64,000 nucleotides of DNA from Gracilaria domingensis (GCA_022539475.1 VCMS01000022.1:790237-854236), one strand, 5' to 3'; shown: positions 28,301-37,692, counted from the first letter of the stretch. Made by a program: numbers and translations. Notes: generated from the letters alone by a model not told the origin.

Positions 28301-30565
28301 AGGCTTCAAACTTCGGGAAAGCCCTGTAGTATCCTCTACTTGTAGCTCAAGAGCCAGAGTCTCATACGCTCTAGAAATTCGTAAGATATGCTTCAAGGTT
28401 TCGCTAACTTCCTTCCGCAAAACAGACTCCCTATGAAACCTAACCATTGTAGAATCCATCATCTCACCCAAAGCGTTGCGCATAGCATCTAGCCCACCTA
28501 GAAGCTCATAGCTTTGCGATTTTAACTCTTTAGTCAATACTGCTCCTGCTTTTCTGTTTGTTGTCAGCTCTTCTGACATTTCGCACAGTATGGACCGAAT
28601 AACATCAACGCCTTCTCCAGATTTAGCAATTATGAGAGCTTGTTCCAAAGATGGTTGCAAAGACACACTTTCAGGTTTTCTTTCAAGTTGCTTAGGTTGT
28701 TCCGGAAACATGTTCACTGTTTTCGCGTTTGGCCCTAGACGTCCCATGTACGTTGTAGACGATCTTTGATCCTGGTCATCCTCCTTTTTAGTTTCGGTGT
28801 AAAACTGCGACAGGAATGCACCTGTTTCAGAAAATGTTTCACTAGGAGGAACCTTCAGCATGGAAGAGAGATGCGCGGGTTCTCTGCTTCCAGTTCTACT
28901 GGAACTGTCGTGAGTGAGAAAAGATTTCTCCATTACACTAGCTTGACTCAATGTACCGTTTGGCGAAATTTTGGGTGCTGAGGGTCTAGAAGTTGAGTGA
29001 GGGCGGTGAGAAACTTCAAGGGAAGAAGAATCTCGAGAGTGTACGGCGAACGAGGCCTTACTTATGCTTGTGCTATCCGTCCACGCTTTTACCCCGTCAT
29101 GCGTATTCTCGGTGCGCTTATCATCATTTGAGGCTTGGGCTATGGTCCTCACATCCTTCGATAGTTCTCGAAAGCCGAAAATGTCTCCATTTCTAGAGAA
29201 CGAGGACGTGCCAGCGGTGCTGAGACTACTGTTTTCCTTAATCTGAGCACCTTGATATGTACTTGACGAAGATCGTATGTTTTGAGATCCGGGCTGTTTA
29301 GACGACTCGTGTTCGCGAGAGAAGTCTGGGAAGATAATTTGTCCCTCTGGCCTTTCGAGTTCCGAAACCTGTGGTACAGCAGACGGAGGTCGAACTAGAT
29401 CACATTTCGCTCCTGCACGCGCGTCAGTCAAAGAGTAGGGAAGTATCTTGAATTCTGAAGTCAAAACAAGAAAGCGGGGCATTGGTTGAATCATTCCCGA
29501 TGATGGATCTTCTGGTTCAATGGGGTTGACATCAGTATAATCAATAGCAGAACCCAAAGGGAATGTGTCGTCTTCATCTTCGTTGATAGGCAAATATACG
29601 GACTTGCTTTCATCAAGCTTCCATACTTGCCATTCGTTTTCAACCTTTGCAACGATCTCTGCTTCTGTGCTGATTGATGACGAGATGATGCACATGTTCC
29701 ACGATGTTATATTGTTGAACACAACGTTTGGAAGTTGGTCAGAATCCACATCGGGGCTCGGTAAGCATAATTCTCCTAATGGAAAGTGAGATGCAACCGA
29801 TACGGTTTTACCGCTCACTTCAAGTGTCCACATTACGTAGCGGATATTGTCGTCTTTGCTGTACGTCACGAGTACAGAATTTTCACTCACAAAGTGAATA
29901 GCAAACGGTATCCATCCAGACTCAACTTCAACGATTGTTGCCGCCAAGGACGCGTCTGAGGTGAAATGGATGTATACACAGCCCCGTTGAGTGCCGACCG
30001 CAAGCAGAGTATCGGACGGGGCGAAAGCCAAGGATAGAGGACCCGGGACATTGATCTTAACAGTGGGTTCACACGATGTGGTAGAAACGTTATAGACGTG
30101 CACCGCTGACGTAAGGGTTGCTATTAGTTGCGACGAAGGCGTAACTGTAGGGTTAGATTCCGAGAACGCTCCGAACGTGATAGCCGCCACAGGCGTAGTT
30201 AACATTTGAACATTCCCTGCAATGAGCGCTGGAAATTGTAGAAGGAAAACTTCCGCCCCTTTAGATTCTGCATGGACGAGGAGAATAACATCACCCATGA
30301 TAAACTGAATCGACAGAACTGACTGGACGCCTTGGTCAGAAAGATCCAAGTTGGTGATTGAAGACTTGGCTTCTTGGATATCCGCAAGTTTAAGAACTGA
30401 TAAAGTCACACTGCTCGCAACAACAGCATATCCAAACCGAGAGGAACATGCCAAGAGATTTGTGGAGTTCTCAGAGACCTCCGCTTTCGGCAGAGTTACA
30501 GGCGCCTTTGCTGTGCAGGAAAAGAACTCTGGCGAAGCCTCTATCGGTTCTCCAATGTCATCCAT
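25376..30565 (-). CDS. NUP214: FG nucleoporin of the NUP214/Nup159 family
   Basis: 1,729 residues, intronless. Residues 1-~400 look like the Nup214/Nup159 beta-propeller (N-L-L-A-C-S-S-R-F-G-Y, L-A-F-A-P-S-D-T-L-L-A-V-G-T-Q-R-G-C-V-Y-I, L-P-N-V-V-F-N-N-I). A long S/K/E-rich middle has predicted coiled-coil stretches (~640-880). It is followed by a 30-residue repeat array built on F-A-S-L-P-P-D-D-F-D and, from about 1390, many F-G, S-x-F-G and V-F-G motifs. Family members sit on the cytoplasmic face of the nuclear pore; the propeller recruits the DEAD-box protein Dbp5/DDX19 for mRNA export. The C-terminal coiled coils of animal NUP214 appear to lie before the FG region here. Confidence 0.88.
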   Translation of the reverse strand: MDDIGEPIEASPEFFSCTAKAPVTLPKAEVSENSTNLLACSSRFGYAVVASSVTLSVLKLADIQEAKSSITNLDLSDQGVQSVLSIQFIMGDVILLVHAESKGAEVFLLQFPALIAGNVQMLTTPVAAITFGAFSESNPTVTPSSQLIATLTSAVHVYNVSTTSCEPTVKINVPGPLSLAFAPSDTLLAVGTQRGCVYIHFTSDASLAATIVEVESGWIPFAIHFVSENSVLVTYSKDDNIRYVMWTLEVSGKTVSVASHFPLGELCLPSPDVDSDQLPNVVFNNITSWNMCIISSSISTEAEIVAKVENEWQVWKLDESKSVYLPINEDEDDTFPLGSAIDYTDVNPIEPEDPSSGMIQPMPRFLVLTSEFKILPYSLTDARAGAKCDLVRPPSAVPQVSELERPEGQIIFPDFSREHESSKQPGSQNIRSSSSTYQGAQIKENSSLSTAGTSSFSRNGDIFGFRELSKDVRTIAQASNDDKRTENTHDGVKAWTDSTSISKASFAVHSRDSSSLEVSHRPHSTSRPSAPKISPNGTLSQASVMEKSFLTHDSSSRTGSREPAHLSSMLKVPPSETFSETGAFLSQFYTETKKEDDQDQRSSTTYMGRLGPNAKTVNMFPEQPKQLERKPESVSLQPSLEQALIIAKSGEGVDVIRSILCEMSEELTTNRKAGAVLTKELKSQSYELLGGLDAMRNALGEMMDSTMVRFHRESVLRKEVSETLKHILRISRAYETLALELQVEDTTGLSRSLKPEDMAMDEQISCKEAEVVKSLTSIEGRLAEEVAPKKYKDSADVVREIFSSLSLQGIRIRRVLELLNSLSQRLEEHDQGGRQSSLGLSLARLEQLSLEESKSTRTLKADGDQCSTTGIPQNITDSKAVPVHSSTFTDEGHELFPPNIDALLRKLAMSGGRELICPLAQQLSVDNASAQKDSISRRELQKDRNSAGYDKTGESQMADVRKLLEAVSPSSRLQAADTGAFTASSILKQTTPLTYDQNMKSLLDRKAGHSAESVKVPPKLSDSTLSFETSVQKNFRQQMKIEDYLVPPQELVETPFSGKELSSSIERRGPSSAFSSRSESMKPNRESKLGSNSLCNDDPLDKTKSRAELMSSLFSSGELQDHQRVQNVPTEHSTLTIPRTSSNSSEIPNSKGQIEEEHSITSRAAPAVQKGSSQDSHLSASRNNGIGIPFAGLPPDDFDGKEDSLETKTPLTSLSLKPSFASLPPDDFDANEDSLKAKTPLTNLPPKPPFASMPPDEFDAKEDSLKTKAPFTSLPPKSPFASLPPDDFGATEKHSKKTEVQFASLPPDEDEAPLDTSRDTPAVEDINLEAEEGKSMTPKTIANSGKDSVVHAAVVSDSARTESTSVGADMSPFGSALKPRSQTIQSDFPTSQSDPSAEQSKHDSNNSFFGTMSSAAVNTVDSSPFGQISNQNEGKGNDVFGMSSLLAATAENLMSSGFQTVPSASNQAGTSVFGAAMQMNRPNEVNRGGDGGSPIAATESDDSEDENLRQGMDTSVGVSNTSGSHGISSQSPAGGSLFGQAFSSAFGTPTSGTQVFGQPQSQVGSAFGTPQLKTSPGSFGTPGTNAIGGNSGLNNSPFGVSPSFGVASRIGESPVFGAPSAIGRPPAFGNASPIGAQSSPFGMPSARFGESSFGSQSSQSTSMLGFGASSGGTGGASPFGALATGTGFGESASSASGFAALAANSNGLVFGNGGGPPAFTSAAFTQRRA
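26638..27001 (-). repeat. 90-bp in-gene tandem repeat of the nucleoporin
   Basis: Five occurrences of F-A-(S/G)-(L/M)-P-P-D-(D/E), spaced exactly 90 bp (30 residues) for the first four and shorter for the last. Each full unit reads P-P-D-D-F-D-x-x-E-D-S-L followed by T-P-L-T-S-L-P-P-K. The units are diverged at codon level but strictly in register. Confidence 0.85.
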
Positions 30566-31270
30566 GATGGTTTTCTGACGAAAAAAGAAGGTGAGAGGAG
30601 GAGAGGTTTTCCTTCAAATTGTCCCAGCCGCTGGAGAATGTAGGTGAACAGCTCGCTTGTTGAAGCTTGATGTGCTTAAGTCCACGACTTGCTTGCCCAG
30701 ATTGTTACAATGTGGTGCTCCCTGACGTTACTAGTGGATTTAAAATTTTCGATTGTACTCTCCACAGCATCATGTGTATGAAATACTACCTTAAGAGTAA
30801 GCTCCTGTCTTATCGAAGAGCGCTTGAAAACGGTGCCGAGGAAGATCACGAACGGGACCTTTATTTCACGGTTCACGGCAGAACGGCAACTGCCGTGTTA
30901 TTTCACGGCAATTTAGGTAACTTCAAATACAGTAGCCTTCTAACTTTACCCTTGGTACCAGCTTGGTACCAACGGTAAGATAAAACAGCCATTTGAAAGA
31001 ATCAAATCAAATAAAAAACTAAACGCCGTGCGAGTACGAAAGCCAGACCTGGGTCTGCCAGCATAAGGATTATCCTTATAACGCTTCGTACCATCTGCCT
31101 CAAAAGCAAATCCCTCTTCGCACCTAAAAGCACAGTAGGCACGATTCAAGTGACAATCTGTTTCTTGGAGAAGTTCAAAATTTCGCAACCGAACCTAGTT
31201 TACTCTAAACGTTCGAGTACCGGCACCCACCAAGCCTTCTAGATGCTTGGAAACCCGACTTTTGTAACTT
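30566..31270. other. Intergenic region with KpnI-core palindrome
   Basis: 705 bp between the nucleoporin start and the FKBP stop. It contains an imperfect palindrome at 30946-30978 built from two TTGGTACCA cores, and a smaller inverted repeat CACGGCAG/CTGCCGTG at 30874-30897. No gene recognised. Confidence 0.4.
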
Positions 31271-32020
31271 TTACACAGTTATATGTTTTGATGGGTCTAC
31301 GTCATCTACTCCAACACCCCTCTGTTCTTCGAATATTTGTATAATTTCTTCATCTGTGGGAGTGATATCAGTATAATATCCTCTGTCGTCAGGATCTTTT
31401 GAAATCGTGCGCAACTCAATATCAAACACAACTGTTCCGTCTCCACTGTTAATAGCATCAATGAAAGCTTTTCTTCGTCTAAATTTCAACGGGATAGGAG
31501 CAAAGCCACTCTTTGAATAGCCGATTCTTAATGGAACAATGGCTCTGCGCTTTCCTCCAGCTCTCATGGTGTGCAGGGCCTCTTCGAGGCCCAAGACATG
31601 CTCCCCGTTTCCATGATGGATAAGGTATCCATGATTTCCACGGTCATAGGTAGAATCATGCTTTACAAGAGCATCTCCAGAAGGTTTGATGGTGTACAAA
31701 ACGTAGTGAATGTTGAGAATGTCACCCCATTGGGGAGTCGGGCCATCACCAACACTGAAGTCGAAAAACTTCAAGCCACTAATTGTTTGAAAGCCTCTAA
31801 TTCGCTGAGATTCGTCATCTTCCTGTTCTTCTGCAAGAGCAGGTAACAATGGTAGTGAAAACAAAAGACTGATGGCCTTTCTTCGTGACATAACAGGTGG
31901 GGCCCGTTCTATGTTGCGACTTGCAGAAGCACAGCAGACAACTCTCTGCTTGGCGTTACCGACGGTGCCCGCAGGCCGGGGAACAAAAGGTGTGCAGAAG
32001 TTAAGTGAAATAGAGCACAT
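31271..32020 (-). CDS. Thylakoid-lumen FKBP-type peptidyl-prolyl isomerase (FKBP16-like)
   Basis: 249 residues from the ATG at 32020. A transit-like N-terminus is followed by M-S-R-R-K-A-I-S-L-L-F-S-L-P-L-L-P-A-L-A, a twin-arginine thylakoid-transfer signal, which points to the lumen. The FKBP domain (about 85-215) shows W-G-D-I-L-N-I-H-Y-V-L-Y, F/L-G-L-E-E-A-L-H-T-M-R-A-G-G-K-R-R-A-I-V-P and V-F-D-I-E-L. Several active-site aromatic residues of classical FKBPs are not conserved, as in many lumenal FKBPs, so isomerase activity is uncertain. Such proteins assist assembly of photosynthetic complexes. A longer in-frame start at 32092 is possible. Confidence 0.87.
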   Translation of the reverse strand: MCSISLNFCTPFVPRPAGTVGNAKQRVVCCASASRNIERAPPVMSRRKAISLLFSLPLLPALAEEQEDDESQRIRGFQTISGLKFFDFSVGDGPTPQWGDILNIHYVLYTIKPSGDALVKHDSTYDRGNHGYLIHHGNGEHVLGLEEALHTMRAGGKRRAIVPLRIGYSKSGFAPIPLKFRRRKAFIDAINSGDGTVVFDIELRTISKDPDDRGYYTDITPTDEEIIQIFEEQRGVGVDDVDPSKHITV

Positions 32021-33225
32021 CGTCAAGGATGGCAAATTCAAAGGATTCCAGTCGATACCTGGTGAAGGGTCAGGGGGACTGAGCGGAAACACTCTTCTTG
32101 CTCTGGTTCAGAATTTCGACGTACGAAAACGTTCAAGCCAGTCTTGAGCGTATTGGTAGTCCAAACAGGGATGAGCAAGAGCTTGATTATGGCGGGTTTA
32201 ACTTGCTGAAGATCGAACGGACAGGACCTTTTCTTGAAGAAGTACAATTCTGATGATCTCGAACGGAGATTCTATTTTCGGTATCCGCCTTCGGTACGAA
32301 GGTACATATTCATATGTCATGAGCATCACGGTTGATTAAAAAAAAACACAATTACGGGAAAACCAATCGCGCAGTTACTTCTTTTTGTAGGTTGACTGAC
32401 GTCTTGGGGAATCTCTCTCATTTCCTACCGTCTACGACTAACCGTCAACGCATGTTAAGACAGGGCCACCTACCTTTGGTAGCTTCGTACTGGAAGAGCC
32501 TAGGGCTGAAGAGGAAGGCTAGCCTTTGTTCTAGGCGGGAGATATATGCTTATCTTCCCTTTAATGGATTCAGATAAATGTGCTACCCAATGGATGTGGA
32601 GAATCTCTACCTGCTTGCATATCTCTCGACAGAACGGTGAACAGGGAACAGAACATATTCCTTCCGTTGACATGATCATGACGAACATCATGATGACACT
32701 TCTTGTGGAGAGGGAGCAACAGCTCTAACCACAAACAGCACCTTGAAACAAATGCCTGCCGTTTTCGCAGTTCTGACAAAAGGTTGTGACAGGTGCTTAT
32801 ATCATTTATGGACTGCAAAAAAAGATACGGGCTGAAGATATTATACCGGCAGTTTTCGTTTATCAACAATTCTCATTCCAAAAACCAGAAGCAGACGGCG
32901 AGGGTCCCAGGCGTTCAACGCAGGGTACATGACCCGTGCGATTGATGCAAAATTCCATTTCGAACGAAGCCACAGGGCGCAGTGATTCCATTTCTTGAAT
33001 GGGGGTAGAGGTAAGTGTTTTGTGAGCAAATCAAGGTTCTTGACATAAGACGTGCTCTCTAGCAACCCACGCAATTAAGGAACTATGACATGAACATGAT
33101 ATGTTCCTCCGTCACTTTGAAGAAGAAAAACGAGCATCATGAGGCAGCTCTGACGAGAGTGAGAGATGTCGTGAAACGAGGTACCAACGCCTTGGCAACG
33201 TGGGAGTCGCACAACGCTATCAACT
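32021..33225. other. Intergenic region with LINE scrap
   Basis: 1.2 kb between the FKBP start and the NblA stop. It includes a LINE-like fragment (32425-32577, listed separately). A 77-codon minus-strand ORF (32841-33074) resembles no known family. Confidence 0.4.
32425..32577 (+). mobile_element. LINE C-terminal fragment
   Basis: Encodes M-L-R-Q-G-H-L-P-L-V-A-S-Y-W-K-S-L-G-L-K, matching the L-R-T-G-H-x-P-L...Y motif near the C-terminus of non-LTR retroelement ORF2. The motif is short and the flanks are not defined. Confidence 0.4.
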
Positions 33226-33675
33226 TCAATCGTTTTGCATATCTTCGGGGTCTGGCGGTTCGACGCCGAAATTCACATCTCTGTTCAACATTTTCTTCAT
33301 AATGTTATCCTTGACCATCATCTGGCGTACAACTTCAACAGCAAGTTTACGACATTCATCGCCAGTCATCCGCTCTACCTGCTCTTCATATTGCTTCATT
33401 AGCAGTTGTTGTGCAAGCGTTAGTTCGTTAGGTGTCTCTGGAAGCGCCTCTGCCTTGTCCTCATCAGAAGGTTGATAGACGGCGCGAGGAAACTGGGGGG
33501 TGGTGTGCTTCGGAGTCGAACGAGGGCGCTTGCACAAAGGGCTGTAAAACGTTGACGTTTTAGTTTGATTACCATGCGAAATGGGAAGAGGAAGGATAAA
33601 CGAGCACAGAGGTGAGAGGGCGGAAATGGCCCCCATGACGGAAGAAGGTGGCGGGCATGCGTATGTCCGCACCAT
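33226..33675 (-). CDS. nblA: Nuclear-encoded NblA (phycobilisome degradation adaptor) with plastid transit peptide
   Basis: 149 residues. The C-terminal ~60 residues (about 83-143) match the NblA/Ycf18 family: N-E-L-T-L-A-Q-Q, E-E-Q-V-E-R-M-T, and the hallmark R-Q-M-M-V-K-D-N-I-M-K-K-M-L. In cyanobacteria NblA binds phycobiliproteins and the Clp HSP100 partner to start phycobilisome breakdown under nutrient starvation. In red algae the known copy (ycf18) is a plastid gene. Here the domain follows about 80 residues rich in S, T, P, K and R, a likely transit peptide, so this is a nuclear copy whose product probably returns to the plastid. Starts are possible at 33675 or at an internal M 13 codons later. 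Confidence 0.88.
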   Translation of the reverse strand: MVRTYACPPPSSVMGAISALSPLCSFILPLPISHGNQTKTSTFYSPLCKRPRSTPKHTTPQFPRAVYQPSDEDKAEALPETPNELTLAQQLLMKQYEEQVERMTGDECRKLAVEVVRQMMVKDNIMKKMLNRDVNFGVEPPDPEDMQND

Positions 33676-34748
33676 GAATGTTCTGGTTGATGTTCAGGAC
33701 ATCAGTCTCCGCTCATGCTGGTGGGCGGCATCGGGAGTCACTACTCTCTTGCGGAACGCGAGATGTAGATGTAGGGTTTTAGGATCGTTGCAGAAATTGC
33801 AGAAAATCAGCAACACGTGTGCAGCCGAGCATTCTCCGCATGTTGAGTCCGCAAGCCCCATAGCAATGGACACCCGTCTTGAAGAATTACCATAGTCGTT
33901 TCGCTCGACTTCGTCACGAACATTTCCACTTGCTAGTCTGCCTGGGCACACAGCGAAGTGCCCGTAACATGCGCTTCTCTTGGTTTAGGAAGGGCTCACC
34001 GGTGCTGGATTCACGGTGAGCGTTGGCACCACCTCAAAGCCGTTTTACAAGCGCGTGTTTACTCAGGTCGTTACCTGTGGTTTCTTATGGCTCAGAAGTC
34101 TAGTTCGCATGCAGAGCTGGTCATTACAACCCGGGTGATGCCATAGTCCTCCGAAAGGCCATCCTTCAAATTCGTAAATAAAATGGTTGTTGCGCACTAC
34201 TGGTACATAACCCACGTTCCGTTAAACAGGTATAAGGAATCTTAGAGAAGACGAAACAGTTCCATACAGGACCTCGAAATTCGAAGGTCTGGCTTGATGG
34301 GCACAGATCTCGGCTCTTCGTAGCTTTTTCCACCTAAGGGCACAGTATCAAAGGTCATTCCAAACGGTGATGAAGTATATTGAGTACTTGTCAATTATTC
34401 CAAGATTAGCTTTCTGTTAAGACGGTCAATATAAATGATGCAAAGAGAAAAGAAAGCCGCTAAGCATCTCAGCGCGCACGGTCGAAACGTTGAGCGCATG
34501 AAGGTGAATCTGTCACAAATTTGATGTGCACCACTTGATATGCTCTCAAACAACTTGTTACTCTCCAACAACGATTGAAGCCATCGTCAACATGCTGCAT
34601 ACGCAACGACATCTGCATATCACTCGCAGGCGGGATATGCAGGCAAAATAGAGAAGCAGCGAATCGCCGCATAAAGTTTTGGCCACTAGCGTTTCCGTTA
34701 CACCGGTAGCTTGGTCGTAGAACCCGCTAATCGGTCCGCAATCTGATT
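33676..34748. other. Gene-free stretch
   Basis: 1.07 kb between NblA and GOT1. A short plus-strand reading near 33990-34110 (V-G-T-T-S-K-P-F-Y-K-R-V-F) looks protein-like but has no frame support on either side. No repeat or RNA gene recognised. Confidence 0.35.
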
Positions 34749-35210
34749 TCATTCATAAGATAATGGGAGTAGAACGAAAGTCAGCAACAGTCTAGCAGTG
34801 AAGGAAGGGAAAAATGAACGCACATTTCGAACTATTGGCAATCCAAGAAGCTTGCCAAATACGGGGGCTCGTCTTAAGAAAGCAATCACGACTGGAAAGA
34901 AGTCACCGAACAAGTTGATGAAACCAAAGAGCTCGACGGCCATGCCAATCATTGGTAGACCAAACAGTACGAAAGCCATACCACTGAAGAAAAAGACAGA
35001 AGCTTTTGCTTTTCGTTTTTGAAAGAAGAAGCGCACAGAACGAGTCGGACCAATTATCATCATGACTCCCGCAAGATACAGAACGTTGCCCATAGCGAGG
35101 AGACCCTTATCGAAAAAGAGCGCAACACCAAGCACGGAAAACGCCAGCCCGAAGGCGGTGAGACCGATTCCGATCTTTCGCACATCTGTAATAGCGAACG
35201 GGGACGACAT
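34749..35210 (-). CDS. GOT1: GOT1-type vesicle transport protein
   Basis: 153 residues with four hydrophobic spans, matching the GOT1/SFT2-like family: I-T-D-V-R-K-I-G-I-G-L-T-A-F-G, G-V-A-L-F-F-D-K-G-L-L-A-M-G-N-V-L-Y-L-A-G, G-P-T-R-S-V-R-F-F-F-Q, and a later G-F-I-N-L-F-G-D-F-F-P. GOT1 is a small tetraspan protein of ER-derived vesicles needed for COPII traffic to the Golgi. The ATG at 35210 matches the family N-terminus; the frame is open to 35318. It is divergent from RPN9. Confidence 0.94.
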   Translation of the reverse strand: MSSPFAITDVRKIGIGLTAFGLAFSVLGVALFFDKGLLAMGNVLYLAGVMMIIGPTRSVRFFFQKRKAKASVFFFSGMAFVLFGLPMIGMAVELFGFINLFGDFFPVVIAFLRRAPVFGKLLGLPIVRNVRSFFPSFTARLLLTFVLLPLSYE

Positions 35211-35643
35211 CTGGAGCAGGGATTTGGAGGCGAAATATTTGCAGAAACAACTGCGAAAGAGTATAGAACGGAAAGAAACTCTGTGGTACGGGGGGGGATG
35301 GGGTGCGGTGACGGTCACCGGAACTGCTTGTGCAGGACTCCAGCAGCAGGAGCGGTTTGAAGTTCAATGAACGCTTGTTGACTGCGCGGCAGCACTCGAG
35401 TTGACTCAACGCAGTGTCACTGATTCAGGGTGATGTTGATGCCGCTCCGCACGTGGCCACGAACGACAGGCATGAGTGCTCGTCCTAGGCACCGGCGCAG
35501 TTCTGCCTGCTGCTCATACATCGGTGACGCTGACTGCGCTCATTCCCGCTGGAGGATCTTTCCCGCCCTGTGCGCCGCGCCCTCCTCGAAGAGTGCGCCG
35601 TCTCTGCAATCGCGTTCGTGTGTCCAGCCCCATCCGATCCGTC
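35211..35643. promoter_or_regulatory. Divergent region of GOT1 and RPN9
   Basis: 433 bp, probably a bidirectional promoter. It contains a G-rich run and a short palindrome, CGGTGAC-G-GTCACCG (35306-35320), whose half-sites include the core GTCAC. Confidence 0.35.
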
Positions 35644-36816
35644 ATGACGACCCCAGCCGCCACTGAATACATCGAACAGCGTGTAGCATCAGCACCCGAC
35701 GAATCCACCAAAGCCGCCCTTACCACCTTGAAAGACCTGTACAGTCAAAAGCTATGGCACCAGCTGACTGAGTACGTCAAGACGATTGTCGCCGATCCCA
35801 AAATCAGCGATAAGATTGGACTCTACACTTCCTTTCTCAAGCATTTTGAAGCCAAGCTGAATCCCGTATCGCTCGTTCAGATCCTCGTCGACGTCGTCCG
35901 CGCAGAGTTACATCAAAACCCGGTTGATGCTGTAGCGTTCCTTTCCCCCCTACTCGTTGCCGATGGTGAAAAGAGTACCGTCGTCACTTCCAGCGATGAA
36001 GCGCATGTACTATTACTGTCACACGTCGCCGTACTTCACATGCACGCCAACGATAATGCCGCGTGTAAGAAGGACGTCGAAGGTGCTCGCGTTCTGGTTG
36101 AAGCTGCGCATGACATGAGTCCTCTCGTTCATTCTGCATTCTACCGTGCTGCTGCGGAGTATCATAAGGTTGTTGGTACCGCTTCCGATTTCTTTCGAAA
36201 CGCTCTCCAGTTCCTGGCCTACACCCCGCCAGAAGCTCTAACCGTGCCGGTTCAGCATAGATGGGCCTTTGATATTGGTATAGCCGCTTTGGTCGGGAAT
36301 GACATTTACAACTTTGGTGAAGTTCTATCACATTCCATTGTCCACTCGTTGCGGGGCTCCGAGAATGAATGGCTTTTACTCCTTCTCGAAGCCTTCAATA
36401 GTGGAGATCTAGAAAAATTCGACTCCGTATGCCAACAATCCTCGGCACAGATGAATGCGCAACCAGTGCTTGTAGCCAATGAGGAGTTTTTGAAACAGAA
36501 AGTCACCATCCTGGCCCTCATGGAATTGTGCTTTTCTAGGTCTCTAGAAAACTCAATTCCATTTGCTGATGTTCAAAAAACATGTCGTCTACCACTTAAA
36601 GAAGTCGAATACCTCTTAATGCGATCGATGAGCCTGGGGCTCATATCAGGAGAAATTGATAATGTTGATCAATGTGTCACAATCTCCCGTGTTCAGCCAA
36701 GGGTGCTAGGAAGGGAATCTATCGGTGAAATGGCCAAACGTTTATCAAAGTGGAGTCAGCATGTTACTGACACCGTTGCGTTTTTGAACAAGACCACGGT
36801 AGGTATTGTGGAATAG
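35644..36816 (+). CDS. RPN9: 26S proteasome lid subunit RPN9/PSMD13
   Basis: 390 residues, the usual family length. Helical repeats (L-Y-T-S-F-L-K-H-F-E-A-K-L-N-P, F-Y-R-A-A-A-E-Y-H-K-V-V, F-R-N-A-L-Q-F-L-A-Y, D-I-Y-N-F-G-E-V-L-S-H) lead into a PCI domain (about 270-345; K-V-T-I-L-A-L-M-E-L-C-F, I-P-F-A-D-V, V-E-Y-L-L-M-R-S-M-S-L-G-L-I-S-G). RPN9 is one of the six PCI scaffold subunits of the regulatory lid. The ATG at 35644 (M-T-T-P-A-A) is preferred over 35476, whose extension is R/P-rich and not family-like. Confidence 0.95.
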   Translation: MTTPAATEYIEQRVASAPDESTKAALTTLKDLYSQKLWHQLTEYVKTIVADPKISDKIGLYTSFLKHFEAKLNPVSLVQILVDVVRAELHQNPVDAVAFLSPLLVADGEKSTVVTSSDEAHVLLLSHVAVLHMHANDNAACKKDVEGARVLVEAAHDMSPLVHSAFYRAAAEYHKVVGTASDFFRNALQFLAYTPPEALTVPVQHRWAFDIGIAALVGNDIYNFGEVLSHSIVHSLRGSENEWLLLLLEAFNSGDLEKFDSVCQQSSAQMNAQPVLVANEEFLKQKVTILALMELCFSRSLENSIPFADVQKTCRLPLKEVEYLLMRSMSLGLISGEIDNVDQCVTISRVQPRVLGRESIGEMAKRLSKWSQHVTDTVAFLNKTTVGIVE

Positions 36817-37312
36817 ATAAACGCGGTCTGCGAGCTGTTGGCAACAACAACTGACTTGTCCAGGGAATATGGACTTTGTAAAGCTTCGTTTAACTGGAAT
36901 ATGGAGTTCTTGTTCCTGTAGGAGGAGATTTGCAGCGTTTCGCGTTAACACTTTCAACGAAAGCTCATGAACCCTCACCATGCTGTAGATAATGTGCTTG
37001 AGCGACAGCACGGGAAGGCGACTAGCAAATAGCACTCATGTGATGCTCAGGCCTATTCTCTCTCCCATTGGGTGCATTTAGGAGTCCCAAATGAGATGCG
37101 TTTCGCTTGAAAAGGACGTCAAGAACTCCACGAGAAGGTGGATCGCATACACCCCGACTTGTTCATTGTTCATGCCCATTCTTTCCAGCGACTGATAAGA
37201 TTTCTTCCCAGTTGTAGACAAGCTTTCTACCCAGAATACGGGGTAACATACCATAACTCGAGTGTGTTTGCTGCTGAGCTCAAGTTCATTCTTTTCGATG
37301 AAAGCTCAATGT

Positions 37313-37450
37313 TCTCTCTCTCTCTCCTATGGGCACACTAGCTTAACGAGAACTAAATGCAGAGCGATCTTCAAAGAACTGAAATCGACAAAACCATTGC
37401 AGGGCAGTGTGCCGAAACTATTGCCGATTAACGTGAGGCGCGAAGATCTG
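37313..37450 (-). mobile_element. LINE 3' end fragment, minus orientation
   Basis: On the minus strand: TCTTTGAAGATCGCTCTGCA, GTTAAGCTAGTGTGCCCATA, then (GA)n. The block is nearly identical to that at 22545-22600 and matches the tail type of 55826-56042. Confidence 0.5.
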
Positions 37451-37455
37451 AAGTT

Positions 37456-37692
37456 GTGTTAGTGCAATCTTGCACAGGGCACGTACCTACACTTCATCCG
37501 GTTGCATCTTACCTAGAACAACGCCTATTGAAATGTGATTGTAGTACGCAGATCAAAAAGGATGTAGACCACGTTCTTTTTCGATGCCCACTGACAAGCG
37601 TGTCCCGGCGAAATGAGCTCCCCACATCCAAAGAGCGAGAAGAAAAACCTCTGTTAGACTTGATTAACGTTTGCTCCAGGGCGGCAGAATAA
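37456..37692 (+). mobile_element. LINE C-terminal fragment, plus orientation
   Basis: A 78-codon ORF with C-T-G-H-V-P-T, S-Y-L-E-Q-R-L-L-K-C-D-C and D-V-D-H-V-L-F-R-C-P-L. This is the TGH..YL...C.C...EH.LF.CP pattern at the C-terminus of many non-LTR retroelement ORF2 proteins. Only this end remains. Confidence 0.6.

Noticed and set aside
30670-30978. Plus-strand ORF upstream of the nucleoporin
   Set aside because: It runs into the GGTACC palindrome and resembles no family; coding is not supported.
32841-33074. Minus-strand 77-codon ORF with protein-like stretches
   Set aside because: No homologue recognised and no flanking exon found.
33990-34110. Short plus-strand reading V-G-T-T-S-K-P-F-Y-K-R-V-F
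   Set aside because: Looks protein-like, but the frame is short and no splice-compatible partner was seen.
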